From Staphylococcus sp. IVB6214 (GTDB taxonomy: Bacteria > Bacillota > Bacilli > Staphylococcales > Staphylococcaceae): a stretch of 64,000 nucleotides of DNA. The notes under the pieces are model-generated. The model had not been told where the DNA came from. It made no database searches and saw only the letters and a program-made list of their open reading frames with translations. The stretch covers positions 1,984,001 through 2,048,000 of the forward strand of contig NZ_CP094723.1 of assembly GCF_025558585.1 (NCBI RefSeq), given 5' to 3'. The translations under genes and the position numbers were made by a program. Each line of letters begins with the position of its first letter. Position 1 is the first letter of the stretch. Shown here piece after piece: positions 1 through 9,992 of the stretch.

Positions 1-440
1 CTTTTGGTACGTCTACTGTCCAGTTACCATTTTCATCTACTGTTGCTGTTCCTTCTTCTCCGTTAGGGAATTTAACAGTGATTGTTGATCCTGGTTCACC
101 TTTACCTGTTACAGTTGTATCTCCAGCTTTCACTGGGTCTACTATTGGTGCTTCTGGTGCTACCATGTCTTTTTCAGTATCTGGTACTTTTACTTTTGTA
201 ACGTCTGATGTGTTACCAGCTTCATCTGTCGCTGTTACATCTAATTCGTCACCTGGTTTGATTTCTGTACCTTTTGGTACGTCTACTGTCCAGTTACCAT
301 TTTCATCTACTGTTGCTGTTCCTTCTTCTCCGTTAGGGAATTTAACAGTGATTGTTGATCCTGGTTCACCTTTACCTGTTACAGTTGTATCTCCAGCTTT
401 CACTGGGTCTACTGTTGGTGCTTCTGGTGCTACTGTATCT
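1..440 (-). repeat. 270-bp Ig-like (Big_6-type) repeats at the window edge
   Basis: The same sequence recurs with a period of exactly 270 bases (for example at positions 1 and 271), encoding a 90-residue unit with the motifs [18 protein letters not shown] and [13 protein letters not shown]. One full copy and part of a second are visible; more probably follow outside the window. These form the stalk that lifts the N-terminal region away from the wall. Confidence 0.8.
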
Positions 441-3400
441 TTTACGCTAACTGGTACATCTACTGTTTCTTTTGATCCATCTGGATATGTTACTTCTACT
501 TTACCTGTGTAGTCTCCAGGTTTGTCTGTATCAATCGTACCTTCTGGTAACTTAGTTACATCTACGTTGTCTGTTAAGTCAACTTCTCCACCTTTTTCCA
601 CTTCTTCAGGTGTTACTGTTGGATCATTTTTATCAGCGTCAGTTAACTCATCTTTAACTGTTACTGGTACATCTACTGTTTCTTTTGATCCATCTGGATA
701 TGTTACTTCTACTTTACCTGTGTAATCTCCAGTTTCGTCTGTATTAACATCACCTTCTGGTGTAACATCTTCAACTTTTGTACCTTCTGGTAACTCAGTT
801 AAATCTACGTTGTCTGTTAAATCAACTTTTCCACCTTTTTCTACTACTTCAGGTGTTACTGTTGGATCATTTTTATCAGCGTCAGTTAACTCATCTTTAA
901 CCGTTACTGGTACATCTACTGTTTCTTTTGATCCATCTAGATATGTTACTTCTACTTTACCTGTGTAATCTCCAGTTTTGTCTGTATCAATCGTACCTTC
1001 TGGTGTTACGTCTTTAACTGTTGTACCTTCTGGCAACTTAGTTACATCTACGTTGTCTGTTAAATCAACTTTTCCACCTTTTTCTACTACTTCAGGTGTT
1101 ACTGCTGGATCATTTTCATCTGCTTGTGATGGTTTAACTGTTACTGGTACATCTACTGTTTCTTTTGATCCATCTGGATATGTTACTTCCACTTTACCTG
1201 TGTAGTCTCCAGGTTGGTCTGTATTAATCGTACCTTCTGGTGTTACGTCTTTAACTGTTGTACCTTCTGGCAACTTAGTTACATCTACGTTGTCTTTTAA
1301 GTCAACTTCTCCACCTTTGACTACTTCTTCAGGCGTTACTGTTGGGTCATTTTTATCAGCATCTGTTAATTTTTCTTTAACTGTTACTGGTACATCTACT
1401 GTTTCTTTTGATCCATCTGGATATGTTACTTCTACTTTACCTGTGTAGTCTCCAGGTTGATCTGTATTAATCGTACCTTCTGGTGTAACATCTTCAACTT
1501 TTGTACCTTCTGGTAACTTAGTTAAATCTACGTTGTCTTTTAAGTCAACTTCTCCACCTTTTTCCACTACTTCAGGTGTTACTGCTGGATCATTTTCGTC
1601 TGCTTGTGATGGTTTAACCGTTACTGGTACATCTACTGTTTCTTTTGATCCATCTGGATATGTTACTTCTACTTTACCTGTGTAGTCTCCAGGTTTGTCT
1701 GTATTAATCGTACCTTCTGGTGTTACGTCTTTAACTGTTGTACCTTCTGGTAACTTAGTTAAATCTACGTTGTCTTTTAAGTCAACTTCTCCACCTTTTG
1801 CTACTTCTTCAGGTGTTACTGTTGGATCGTTTTCATCTGCTTGTGATGGTTTAACCGTTACTGGTACATCTACTGTTTCTTTTGATCCATCTGGATATGT
1901 TACTTCTACTTTACCTGTGTAGTCTCCAGGTTGGTCTGTATTAATCGTACCTTCTGGTGTTACGTCTTTAACTGTTGTACCTTCTGGTAACTTAGTTAAA
2001 TCTACGTTGTCTTTTAAGTCAACTTCTCCACCTTTTGCTACTTCTTCAGATGTTACTGCTGGATCATATTTGTCAGCTTGTGATGTAACAGTGAATTTCG
2101 CTTTAACTGTTTCAGTTGTACCGTCTTCATAAGTTACAACAACTGGTACTGTAATTGTTTTACCAATTTGATCTGCTGATGGTTTGAATGTAATTTCACC
2201 TGTTTTTGGATCTACTGTTACGCCTTCAGGAACATCAGTTGCTTCAGGATCAAGAATGAATGGTGCTTCTGATGATAATGGAACATCACTTGTTGCAACT
2301 TCTTCACCATTTTTGTTAGTGAATTTTGGCGTTACTTTTGCTTCTTCTCCTGCTGTAGCGTCTGTATCTTCATAAGCTGGTTCGTTGATAATATCGTCAT
2401 CAACAACTGCTGTAAATGAGTCTACTGCTAACGCATCATATAAGTTAGTTGTAGATTCGTTTGGTTGGAAGATTGCTGATGTGTATGTTGCGTTCTTATC
2501 TAAGTCTGCTGGTACTGTAATAGGTACTGAACCGATTGTACCGTCAACATTAGATGTTTTCGTCACTGGATTACCAATTGGCTCACCATCTTTAAACCAT
2601 TGAATTTGGTATTCACGTGATGGTAATAAACCACCTGATGTTGATTCAACTGTGTCACCAGGAATTGCAAAGTTTTTATCAGAATCATAATCTATAACAT
2701 CGTGCATTGGTTGTGGTGCTAATGCCGCGAAGTTTTGTTTGCTTCCGTTTGAACCTGCTAGCATTTGTGCATCGTGAATATCACGTCCTGCATCTGCAGT
2801 TGTGAACATGTTGTTTTGGTAGTTGTTACTCCAAATTGCATAGTCATCAATAAGTGCAGTGACATACATATAGTCAGAGTTAATATGACTGTGTACTTTA
2901 GCGAGAGGTCCGCCAATCCATTGATTTAATGCACTATGACTAACATCTTCATCCGCAAGAACTTTGCCATATTGTTCATCAGTCGTTTTACCACCTTGTC
3001 GATCAGCACTAATACCATATAAACCTTTGAATGGAATATAGTATGAACCGTCTGATTCAACCGTACCAACAACTGTTTCAGCAATGTGAGAACCTTGACC
3101 GTTTTCTGCTTGGTAAGCATTCACGATTTCTTGTTGTGCTGCTTTGAAATCTTCAACAGTGTATCCTTTGTGTTCTGCTTTCCATGCATCGAATTGACGT
3201 GCGATATCATCATTGACGTATGAAGCAACCACTTTAACGCCTGTTGCATTTACATCATATGAATCTTTTTTCCATGCACGTGCATCTGAACCACTTGGGT
3301 CGCCTGTTTCATACCATACGTTACCTGAAACTTTACCGTAAATTCCTTCATTTGGCCACACGCCGTCTGAAGTAGGCGCTGTTGTCCACTGATCTTCTGA

Positions 3401-4837
3401 TTTCATTAACCAGTCGTTTTGATGTGGAATTTCTTGAATAAGTACTTGACCGTTAACGATACGGTTGATGCCTGCTGTAAAGTCCCAAGATTCATTCGTA
3501 CGGCTTGTACGTGTGTGGAAACCATATTTTTGGTCACCATGTTTAATGACATTGTATTTTGATGGGTCTGGATTTTCTACCCAAGTTCTTACTGCGAACT
3601 TAGAATCGCCCGCTAATTGGAATTGATGCTCTTGACCAGCTGGGTCTGTTAATTTTTGAGATAAATCAAATACGTAAGAACCGTCTGGATTTGTTGTAGT
3701 GTAATAAACAGGTGATACAAAACCTTTACCGTTTACCCATTGTAAATAAACTTTTGCGTTTGCTAATGGTTCTTTGTCATTAAAGTTACTGATGTTACCA
3801 TCTCTGTAAACCCATGCTTTACCAGAGTAGCTTTGTTTTTGACCTTCTGTACCAGGTGCATAGATTGCGCCTGATTGTGCGTCTTTTTGTAATTGACTCT
3901 CATGCGCACGTGGTGCTGTTGCAACTGTGTCTCCTGCTGCACGTGTAGCCGTTGCAGAACGGAACATTGTTGCTGCTACTGGTTCTTCAGTGACAACATC
4001 TTCATTTGTTAATGCTGATTCTTCACGCACTGCTGCCAATGTACCATCAACATTGTATTTATTTTGCTCATTCGCTAAATAATCAACAATTGCTTGTTGC
4101 AATGCTTCAGGTGTTACTTCAGTTAAACTTGCATTTAAGTTACTTGCAATTTTGTTCGCTTCTTCTGTAGAGATGTTCTTTTCAGCTGCTAAATAATCTG
4201 AAGCTGTTGTTTCATCTTGTACAGTTTTGATGTCTGTTGCAGGTACTTCGGCAGGTGTGTTAGAAGTAGTTTCTGGTGTCGTTGCAGGTGCTGTTTCCGT
4301 AGCTGTTGTAGCTGGAGCTTTTTCTGCTGGTGCTACTGCTTCTGTTGCTGCAGCTGGCGTTTCTACTGTATCAGCCGCTTTTACTACGTTAGCTGGTTTA
4401 ACAGGTGTTGTACTTGCTGCATCTTCTGTTGTCGCTTCTTCTGATGTTGCTTCTTCAACAGGTGCTGTCTCTTCAGTAGTTGCTTCTTCTTCAGCAGTCG
4501 CTTCTTCTACTGGTGTCTCAGCTTCTGTCGCCGCTTCTTCTGTTGTTGTTTCTTCGGCAGGTGCTGTTTCTTCAGTAGTTGCTTCTTCTACTGCTGGTGT
4601 CTCAGCTTCTGTTGCTGTTGCTTCATCTAAAGATGCTTCTTCATCTGTTGTAGATGCCGCTTCTGTTGTTGTTCCATCTAATTCTTCAGCTTGTGCATCA
4701 TTATATGCGCCGAATACAAGTGTCGCCCCTACTAAGATTGAGGCTGTGCCAACTGTGAATTTACGAATCGAGTATTTGTTTTGCTTGTTAGGCAAAAAGT
4801 CGAAACGCGTTGAACCTTTTGTTTTTTTGTTAGCCAT
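1..4837 (-). CDS. YSIRK-type repetitive cell-wall surface protein (5' part, truncated by window edge)
   Basis: The reading frame opens at the ATG at 4837 behind a GGGAG ribosome site and has no stop down to base 1, so at least 1612 residues are visible and the C-terminus (expected LPXTG anchor) lies outside. Residues 1-50 are a YSIRK signal peptide ([20 protein letters not shown]) with likely cleavage after AQA. Residues about 51-230 are Glu/Thr/Ala-rich and disordered. About 335-720 is a non-repetitive region, presumably the ligand-binding part; I do not recognise its fold. About 820-917 looks like a putative-Ig (He_PIG) domain. Seven Rib/alpha-like repeats follow (core [15 protein letters not shown]), then Ig-like repeats beginning [19 protein letters not shown]. 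By family knowledge such proteins are sorted to the septal wall and mediate adhesion or biofilm formation. The ligand is unknown. A CdaR-like regulator is divergent next door. Confidence 0.9.
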   Translation of the reverse strand, partial: MANKKTKGSTRFDFLPNKQNKYSIRKFTVGTASILVGATLVFGAYNDAQAEELDGTTTEAASTTDEEASLDEATATEAETPAVEEATTEETAPAEETTTEEAATEAETPVEEATAEEEATTEETAPVEEATSEEATTEDAASTTPVKPANVVKAADTVETPAAATEAVAPAEKAPATTATETAPATTPETTSNTPAEVPATDIKTVQDETTASDYLAAEKNISTEEANKIASNLNASLTEVTPEALQQAIVDYLANEQNKYNVDGTLAAVREESALTNEDVVTEEPVAATMFRSATATRAAGDTVATAPRAHESQLQKDAQSGAIYAPGTEGQKQSYSGKAWVYRDGNISNFNDKEPLANAKVYLQWVNGKGFVSPVYYTTTNPDGSYVFDLSQKLTDPAGQEHQFQLAGDSKFAVRTWVENPDPSKYNVIKHGDQKYGFHTRTSRTNESWDFTAGINRIVNGQVLIQEIPHQNDWLMKSEDQWTTAPTSDGVWPNEGIYGKVSGNVWYETGDPSGSDARAWKKDSYDVNATGVKVVASYVNDDIARQFDAWKAEHKGYTVEDFKAAQQEIVNAYQAENGQGSHIAETVVGTVESDGSYYIPFKGLYGISADRQGGKTTDEQYGKVLADEDVSHSALNQWIGGPLAKVHSHINSDYMYVTALIDDYAIWSNNYQNNMFTTADAGRDIHDAQMLAGSNGSKQNFAALAPQPMHDVIDYDSDKNFAIPGDTVESTSGGLLPSREYQIQWFKDGEPIGNPVTKTSNVDGTIGSVPITVPADLDKNATYTSAIFQPNESTTNLYDALAVDSFTAVVDDDIINEPAYEDTDATAGEEAKVTPKFTNKNGEEVATSDVPLSSEAPFILDPEATDVPEGVTVDPKTGEITFKPSADQIGKTITVPVVVTYEDGTTETVKAKFTVTSQADKYDPAVTSEEVAKGGEVDLKDNVDLTKLPEGTTVKDVTPEGTINTDQPGDYTGKVEVTYPDGSKETVDVPVTVKPSQADENDPTVTPEEVAKGGEVDLKDNVDLTKLPEGTTVKDVTPEGTINTDKPGDYTGKVEVTYPDGSKETVDVPVTVKPSQADENDPAVTPEVVEKGGEVDLKDNVDLTKLPEGTKVEDVTPEGTINTDQPGDYTGKVEVTYPDGSKETVDVPVTVKEKLTDADKNDPTVTPEEVVKGGEVDLKDNVDVTKLPEGTTVKDVTPEGTINTDQPGDYTGKVEVTYPDGSKETVDVPVTVKPSQADENDPAVTPEVVEKGGKVDLTDNVDVTKLPEGTTVKDVTPEGTIDTDKTGDYTGKVEVTYLDGSKETVDVPVTVKDELTDADKNDPTVTPEVVEKGGKVDLTDNVDLTELPEGTKVEDVTPEGDVNTDETGDYTGKVEVTYPDGSKETVDVPVTVKDELTDADKNDPTVTPEEVEKGGEVDLTDNVDVTKLPEGTIDTDKPGDYTGKVEVTYPDGSKETVDVPVSVKDTVAPEAPTVDPVKAGDTTVTGKGEPGSTITVKFPNGEEGTATVDENGNWTVDVPKGTEIKPGDELDVTATDEAGNTSDVTKVKVPDTEKDMVAPEAPIVDPVKAGDTTVTGKGEPGSTITVKFPNGEEGTATVDENGNWTVDVPK
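441..2070 (-). repeat. Seven tandem Rib/alpha-like repeats within the surface protein gene
   Basis: Anchoring on the codons for SKETVDVP gives copies at about 453, 666, 909, 1146, 1389, 1626 and 1863. Spacings are 213, 243, 237, 243, 237 and 237 bases, that is 71, 81, 79, 81, 79 and 79 residues. Two linker types occur, one ending KPSQADEN and one ending [10 protein letters not shown] or [10 protein letters not shown]. The C-terminal-most copy is ten residues shorter because the stretch between two PEGT motifs is missing. Near-identity at the DNA level implies recent duplication and variable copy number. Confidence 0.85.
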
Positions 4838-5282
4838 TTCATTACTCCCTTAACAATATATAATTTTTCCGCTCAATATATCCTATATTTTAAGTTACAT
4901 TGAGCACTACAATTAAAATTCTAACATACAATTTTTAAACTAATTATGCTTTATATCATTATTTTCTTTTTGAAATTGGAATTATTGATATTTTTTGTGA
5001 TTTCTTTAACAAAAAGTTGCGTCACAAGTGCGTTTCAGCGTTTCACTTTAACAGACTAAAACATCGATACATTTGTTCATATGCACAAGTCAAAATGACA
5101 AAATATAATTAATATTTATATTAAGTTTGTTGTGTGTTATAAATTGGGTATATAAAATGTATGGTCGTATGGCATCAGACATTCATAGATAGCGCAGGCA
5201 TCTAGCAAATCCAACATCACAATACATCATGTGCGAAAGACAATCATAGCGATAACTAATTTCTAGAGGGAGCTAGCTTGTA
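4838..5282. promoter_or_regulatory. Divergent intergenic region between surface protein and regulator
   Basis: The 445 bases between the divergent surface protein and regulator genes are AT-rich and hold no convincing reading frame. They must carry both promoters. I could not pick unambiguous -35/-10 boxes or an operator by eye. Confidence 0.5.
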
Positions 5283-6410
5283 ATGGTAAACCAACATTGG
5301 GCACAAAAAGTAGTAAAAAAAGTAGCAACAATTATTAAAAGGAATGTGCAAGTCACAAATCAAAGCGGGCAAATTATTGCAACATCTAATTCTAAAAGAC
5401 TAGGTGAAATTCATAGTGCAGCGCTGCACTCTATCCAGCGTCATCTGCCAATTGAGATTGAAGAACAAGATCTCAACTTTTGGAAGGTGAAAGCACCCGG
5501 CATTATTTTGCCTTTTGAATATAATGAAGAAACTTACGGTGCGCTCATTATCTCCGGTCCACCTGAAGAAGTTAGAGAGTTCTCTCATATTCTTAAAATT
5601 ACTGCAGAGTTTATTATTGAACAAGAATTCGAGCGTTCTGACCGCTTTAAGAATGAAATGTCTCGAACGCAAACACTTTCTAATCTTCTATTTAATCGTG
5701 ATCATTCTGTACATAGTTATAACCGTAAACAAATTGTAGAAGCGCTCGGTTTGAACAGTCGATTGGCTGTTGCGACCATCTCTATTCATAGTACGAGCAA
5801 ATCAAAAATCAGTGCATTAAAAAGTGTTTTGAGCAATTGGCAGCTACATGATGACGATCTACTCGAACTGACACCGCAGGAGCTCATCTTCATCTTCAAA
5901 GCCAATGCACATCGTGGTAATACACAGGAAGAACTGAAACACTTCATACAAAAGGCGATGGATGATGAATTATTCGAACGCACGGTCATTACTTTAGGTG
6001 ACTTTAACACTGGAATTGACGGCTTAATTCAATCATATAATGAAGCAAAAACACTAAAACACTTAATAGAGTCATTGAATAAAGTAGAAGGTCTTTATAC
6101 TTATAAAGATTATGAATTAGACCTTATCTGTCAAAATATTAAGCGCCACACACCTAATCTGGAAGCGTCACTCATTGCAAATTATCACAAACTCGTCTCT
6201 TTTGGTGGAGACAAGTATTTGAACGATACGGTTGAAGCCTATTTTAAAAATCACGGAAAACTTGTCAAAACAGCGAATGACCTATTTATACACCGTAATA
6301 CTTTGAATTATCGTATTAAGAAAATTCACGAGATCACAGGTTGGGACCCGAACACAATTGATGGTATTGTCCTACTTCGCATTGCACAATATCTCTACAA
6401 AAGACGTTAA
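5283..6410 (+). CDS. CdaR/PucR-type transcriptional regulator (sugar-diacid-recognition family)
   Basis: A 375-residue protein starting at ATG 5283 behind a GGGAGC site. The N-terminal half resembles the putative sugar diacid recognition domain of CdaR. The last 65 residues are a PucR-type helix-turn-helix, with the characteristic string LFIHRNTLNYRIKKI at about residue 338. Length matches the CdaR family (about 385). Family members sense small organic acids and usually sit next to catabolic operons. Here no such operon is adjacent: the divergent neighbour is a large YSIRK adhesin, so control of that adhesin is a reasonable inference. A strong terminator follows at once, so the gene is monocistronic. 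Confidence 0.85.
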   Translation: MVNQHWAQKVVKKVATIIKRNVQVTNQSGQIIATSNSKRLGEIHSAALHSIQRHLPIEIEEQDLNFWKVKAPGIILPFEYNEETYGALIISGPPEEVREFSHILKITAEFIIEQEFERSDRFKNEMSRTQTLSNLLFNRDHSVHSYNRKQIVEALGLNSRLAVATISIHSTSKSKISALKSVLSNWQLHDDDLLELTPQELIFIFKANAHRGNTQEELKHFIQKAMDDELFERTVITLGDFNTGIDGLIQSYNEAKTLKHLIESLNKVEGLYTYKDYELDLICQNIKRHTPNLEASLIANYHKLVSFGGDKYLNDTVEAYFKNHGKLVKTANDLFIHRNTLNYRIKKIHEITGWDPNTIDGIVLLRIAQYLYKRR

Positions 6411-6419
6411 ACACATATA

Positions 6420-6457
6420 ACCCGAGACTACTATAAATGGTCTCGGGTTTTTCTTTT
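6420..6457 (+). terminator. Rho-independent terminator of the CdaR-like regulator
   Basis: Stem ACCCGAGAC / GTCTCGGGT followed by a T-rich tract, starting about 10 bases after the regulator stop codon. Confidence 0.9.
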
Positions 6458-6559
6458 TTTATTACACTTTTCTCTTCCACTCCACTTTTTAAGTTGCACA
6501 ACATATTATTTCTATTCCAAAATAGTATTATGCTGTCTTTAATACAAATCAAATTCTAC

Positions 6560-6649
6560 CTATACTGCGATTAACGAAGTAAAAACAACCAATGATAGAC
6601 AAGATAAAATAATTGATACAAATCCTATAAATCCTTGCATTTTTCTCAT
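6560..6649 (-). CDS. Possible 29-residue hydrophobic peptide
   Basis: On the minus strand an ATG at 6649 opens a short frame whose product begins MRKMQGFIGFV and is a single hydrophobic helix ending SLIAV. An in-frame GTG at 6667 would extend it with KKLSL. No good ribosome site is seen, which keeps confidence low. It lies upstream of and divergent from the Rsp-like regulator gene. In S. aureus the divergent upstream neighbour of rsp is the regulatory RNA SSR42, so this strand may be transcribed. Alternatives: a chance frame, or part of an RNA gene. Confidence 0.25.
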   Translation of the reverse strand: MRKMQGFIGFVSIILSCLSLVVFTSLIAV

Positions 6650-6818
6650 TAAACTCAATTTTTTCACGCGATTGATGGGATTTTTCAAATTTTTATAGAC
6701 AAATTTGAAAAAATATTATATAAATTGTAGTTAATTGCATAAGATTATGCTAATATAGTTTTGCGCAATTTTATTGACTAACAAATAATTATATTTCAAA
6801 TGTAAGGAGGTTATGGCG

Positions 6819-8843
6819 ATGTTTCCAAAAGTCTATCACTTAACAGAACCGATGATAGAACCTGTGAGATGCTTCGATGGGTTAGTACTTGTTTGGCCAG
6901 TTGATAAACATACCACCATTAAGATAGAGGGCCGAACACTTAACAATCAACCACTCTATTTAATTAACGAATCCGATTTATACGAAATCCATTCACATTC
7001 GGCCGTCTTATTTTACTTATCCAGCAATTTGTTCAACACATATGACACAAATATCTTCAAGCAGGATTTCATTATTCAGCAGTATGATATTATCAAGTCT
7101 GACTTATCTCTGTTATTCAAACTACACCTGACAAATCAACAACAAACAGAACAGGCACACAACGTTATACAACATCTTGTTAAAGAACTCACAAGGCTCA
7201 AATATGTGCGTAAACCATCATCCGATGATATGTTCCAACAAATCATTCATTATATTCGCACATACATACATGAACGTATAACACTAGAAAAACTGTCGAA
7301 GCATTTTCACGTATCTATTTCTTATATTTCAACACTCTGCAAACAGAACCTTAATATTAACTTTTATGACTATACGTCTTCTTTAAGAATTGCTAAGACG
7401 TTGGAGAACGTGTCGATTCATGATGACAAGATTAAAACAATTGCAGATCAATGGCTGTATCCGAGTGCGACGAACTATATTATTCATTTCAAAAAATATC
7501 TTGGGATGACTCCTAAGAAGTACAAATCTTTACCCGTTGCTAACAAAGCATTACATATTCCGAATTTGGTATCTGACCCAAGTCAACTTGCTCTATTAAC
7601 ACCAGCGTTGATTGAAGCAGAACAAAAGACAACTGTGTTCCTAAGTGATCGTGCTATCAAAGAAACACCCTTTTCCTTTTTTAACTTAGTGGATATCGGC
7701 CCCTTTGCTAACATTGACACCATCATCAGCGAACCGAACTTCTTTTATAAAAATTTTTCAACGTGCAAACTTGCGTCATACATCTATATCAACGAACCTA
7801 TTGAAAATGTCATCACTGAAAACACACATGAAACGATTGTAAAACTTAGAAAGTTGTTTCAAGTCAAAATACCGATTGCTATGCGGTTGACAGATATTAA
7901 AAGCTATCATTTCATCTTGCAAGCACTAGAGGATTTATATTATTTAGAGAGTGAATATTTACCCATGCCTTCCATTCACGACGAAAAAATACTTTTGTTA
8001 CTTGATTTAAACAACATCAACATACACGATATTCATCATATACAAAGACATGTGTACGGCATACATATTGAAGTAGCACTAGATATGACAGACTATTATT
8101 TAAGTTCTCAGTCCATTGGAGAAGAGATTCGCGCAATTAATCCGGATTTTTACATCATAGATTTTCAAAAAATTAAAAATCATTATCCATCATCACCTAA
8201 GAGTCATCACTCGAAGAAAATACAGTATTCGCTTTGCCGTTTTTTAAAGGAAAACATCGATGCGAACAAAACAATCTTTTTAAATTACGATACATTTTAC
8301 AAACCGGAAATCATGCGCCATACAAGTTTATTTTTAGAAGAAATTTTGAAATGTAGAGGCTATATCGCAGGCGCATCCATTTCATTCACACAAAAAAAGG
8401 TATCAAATCCAACTGTCTCTCTTTTTGATAGTATCGAAAATAAGACAACCTTTTATTTTCTCGGTATGATGCTTCTTAACTTTTCAAAATATCCATGTCA
8501 CTATGGTAAAAACTTCGTCATCACACGGACTTTGCATAATTATCATATCCTTCTATACAATACGAACACATCTGTACAAAACTTTCATATTACATTACAA
8601 GATGTGAGTATGCCTACGACGATGCTTGTTTCTAGCGAAGTATTAAACCATCAACATGGCACTGCTGAAAGTATGATTGCACCTGGGATTAAAGATAAAA
8701 GAAGGTTTCCAAGTTCGTTGAAGTTCAAACTCAATCAATACAACACGCCACTTTTCAACGTGGATGAACATGATTTTGAAGAAGGGGCTTATACGGTGCA
8801 GCTACCACCACAATCTGTCGCAATGATTACACTATATCATTAA
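6819..8843 (+). CDS. rsp: AraC/XylS-family regulator of the Rsp/Rbf type
   Basis: A 674-residue regulator. The AAGGAGG site favours the second ATG (6819) over the one at 6813, which is only two bases from the site. An AraC-type double helix-turn-helix lies at about residues 135-240 (LEKLSKHFHVSISYISTLCK, then FKKYLGMTPKKYK). The long C-terminal part resembles a degenerate glycoside-hydrolase-like barrel, as in staphylococcal Rsp and Rbf (about 700 residues). Rsp controls virulence, biofilm and surface-protein genes in S. aureus. The choice of Rsp over Rbf rests on the downstream neighbours (SDR and dicarboxylate symporter), recalled from S. aureus and not verified here. Confidence 0.75.
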   Translation: MFPKVYHLTEPMIEPVRCFDGLVLVWPVDKHTTIKIEGRTLNNQPLYLINESDLYEIHSHSAVLFYLSSNLFNTYDTNIFKQDFIIQQYDIIKSDLSLLFKLHLTNQQQTEQAHNVIQHLVKELTRLKYVRKPSSDDMFQQIIHYIRTYIHERITLEKLSKHFHVSISYISTLCKQNLNINFYDYTSSLRIAKTLENVSIHDDKIKTIADQWLYPSATNYIIHFKKYLGMTPKKYKSLPVANKALHIPNLVSDPSQLALLTPALIEAEQKTTVFLSDRAIKETPFSFFNLVDIGPFANIDTIISEPNFFYKNFSTCKLASYIYINEPIENVITENTHETIVKLRKLFQVKIPIAMRLTDIKSYHFILQALEDLYYLESEYLPMPSIHDEKILLLLDLNNINIHDIHHIQRHVYGIHIEVALDMTDYYLSSQSIGEEIRAINPDFYIIDFQKIKNHYPSSPKSHHSKKIQYSLCRFLKENIDANKTIFLNYDTFYKPEIMRHTSLFLEEILKCRGYIAGASISFTQKKVSNPTVSLFDSIENKTTFYFLGMMLLNFSKYPCHYGKNFVITRTLHNYHILLYNTNTSVQNFHITLQDVSMPTTMLVSSEVLNHQHGTAESMIAPGIKDKRRFPSSLKFKLNQYNTPLFNVDEHDFEEGAYTVQLPPQSVAMITLYH

Positions 8844-9092
8844 TCATCGTATAAGTTTGGTGTGATTATTTTATAGCGGGCTAAAAATAATAAGCGTTGC
8901 GCAACCTAAACGTTTGAGCACTTTATTATCAATATTTAATAAAGATTCAATGATTTGTGCGTTTTTTCTCATTTTAGTCATCTGCACAAAAGAATTGTAA
9001 AATGTTATATATTACTGTGTTGATGACCCACAGTATCTTTCCTATGATGAATTTCCTTTTTTCGTTATAATACGATTATTAGGAGCGATCAT

Positions 9093-9494
9093 ATGAAAAA
9101 GTTAAACGAATTCTTTTATGCGTTATTTGAACGACTTGGACAACGCATGATGCGGACAATATTTGTTATCTTTGGGTTACTTCTCATTTTGTTCTTGGCT
9201 TTGGGAACAGTCATTCCCGAACTGAATCGTACGGTCTATAAGGGAGAAATCATTGAGAAATATACCGAGAATCATGCGATGACGACTGGCACATCCCATT
9301 ACATTGTTGTTCAACACGGACAAACAAAAACAACCATTGAAAATACCGATATTTTGTTACATGCAAAATTTAACAGTAAAGATATTCATCAATCATTGCG
9401 AGAAGGCCAACAAGTAAAAGTATATACTGTCGGATTTGATTATCCACGTTTTGGTATATACCCAAACTTGTATCGAATTGATATACAACCCTAA
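9093..9494 (+). CDS. Small membrane-anchored protein of unknown function
   Basis: 133 residues, ATG behind AGGAGCG. One strong membrane helix at about residues 23-45 (IFVIFGLLLILFLALGTVI), then an extracytoplasmic domain of about 85 residues rich in beta-forming residues. I recognise no catalytic motif. It follows the Rsp-like gene after a 249-base gap with only a weak hairpin, so an independent promoter is likely. It ends at a strong shared terminator. Confidence 0.75.
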   Translation: MKKLNEFFYALFERLGQRMMRTIFVIFGLLLILFLALGTVIPELNRTVYKGEIIEKYTENHAMTTGTSHYIVVQHGQTKTTIENTDILLHAKFNSKDIHQSLREGQQVKVYTVGFDYPRFGIYPNLYRIDIQP

Positions 9495-9498
9495 CAAT

Positions 9499-9548
9499 TC
9501 AATGACTGATATGAAACAGCCATCATCTAGCTTTCATATCAGTCATTA
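9499..9548. terminator. Bidirectional terminator between convergent genes
   Basis: Perfect inverted repeat AATGACTGATATGAAA / TTTCATATCAGTCATT with T-rich flanks on both sides. It serves the membrane protein on the plus strand and the NUDIX gene on the minus strand. Confidence 0.9.
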
Positions 9549-9551
9549 TTT

Positions 9552-9938
9552 TTATTCTGATTCAAACTTTTCAATCCATCGACAGACTGCTGGTGCAATT
9601 CTGACTGGGTCAGACATTTCTACCCAATCAATGTTTGTAATCTCTGCATCTATCTGAATCTTGGACCAATCGATAGGTTTGTTAGAACGAAAGCCGTTCA
9701 GCTCTGTTAGTTGTCCCTCTTGTGGATATGCAGGTCCTACAACCGTTCCGACATACTCGAGTTGGTTTTCAGTTAATTCTAGTTGTAACTCTTCTTTCAA
9801 TTCTCGAACAAGCGCGGCTTTATGCGACTCGCCTTGTTCTATTTTGCCACCTGGAAAGTACCATTTTTCTCTATTTCGTACTTGAACTAATCGTAAGTAG
9901 TTTTCTTTTCTTTCTACTAAGCATACACAATGAATCAT
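9552..9938 (-). CDS. NUDIX hydrolase
   Basis: 128 residues starting ATG with a GGGATGGG site upstream. The complete NUDIX box is present (GKIEQGE, then RELKEEL with the correct seven-residue spacing) at about residues 32-54, which binds the divalent metal and the diphosphate. MutT-like length. The substrate (oxidised nucleotide, other nucleoside diphosphate derivative) cannot be read from sequence. Confidence 0.9.
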   Translation of the reverse strand: MIHCVCLVERKENYLRLVQVRNREKWYFPGGKIEQGESHKAALVRELKEELQLELTENQLEYVGTVVGPAYPQEGQLTELNGFRSNKPIDWSKIQIDAEITNIDWVEMSDPVRIAPAVCRWIEKFESE

Positions 9939-9992
9939 AATATCCCATCCCGTTCATAATGATATTCCTTTTTACTAAGATAACATATCATT

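Noticed and set aside
78..4853. Several open frames on the plus strand opposite the surface protein gene
   Set aside because: They are antisense shadows of the repeat-rich adhesin; their products are low-complexity Ser/Val/Thr strings that repeat with the DNA repeats, and they lack ribosome sites.
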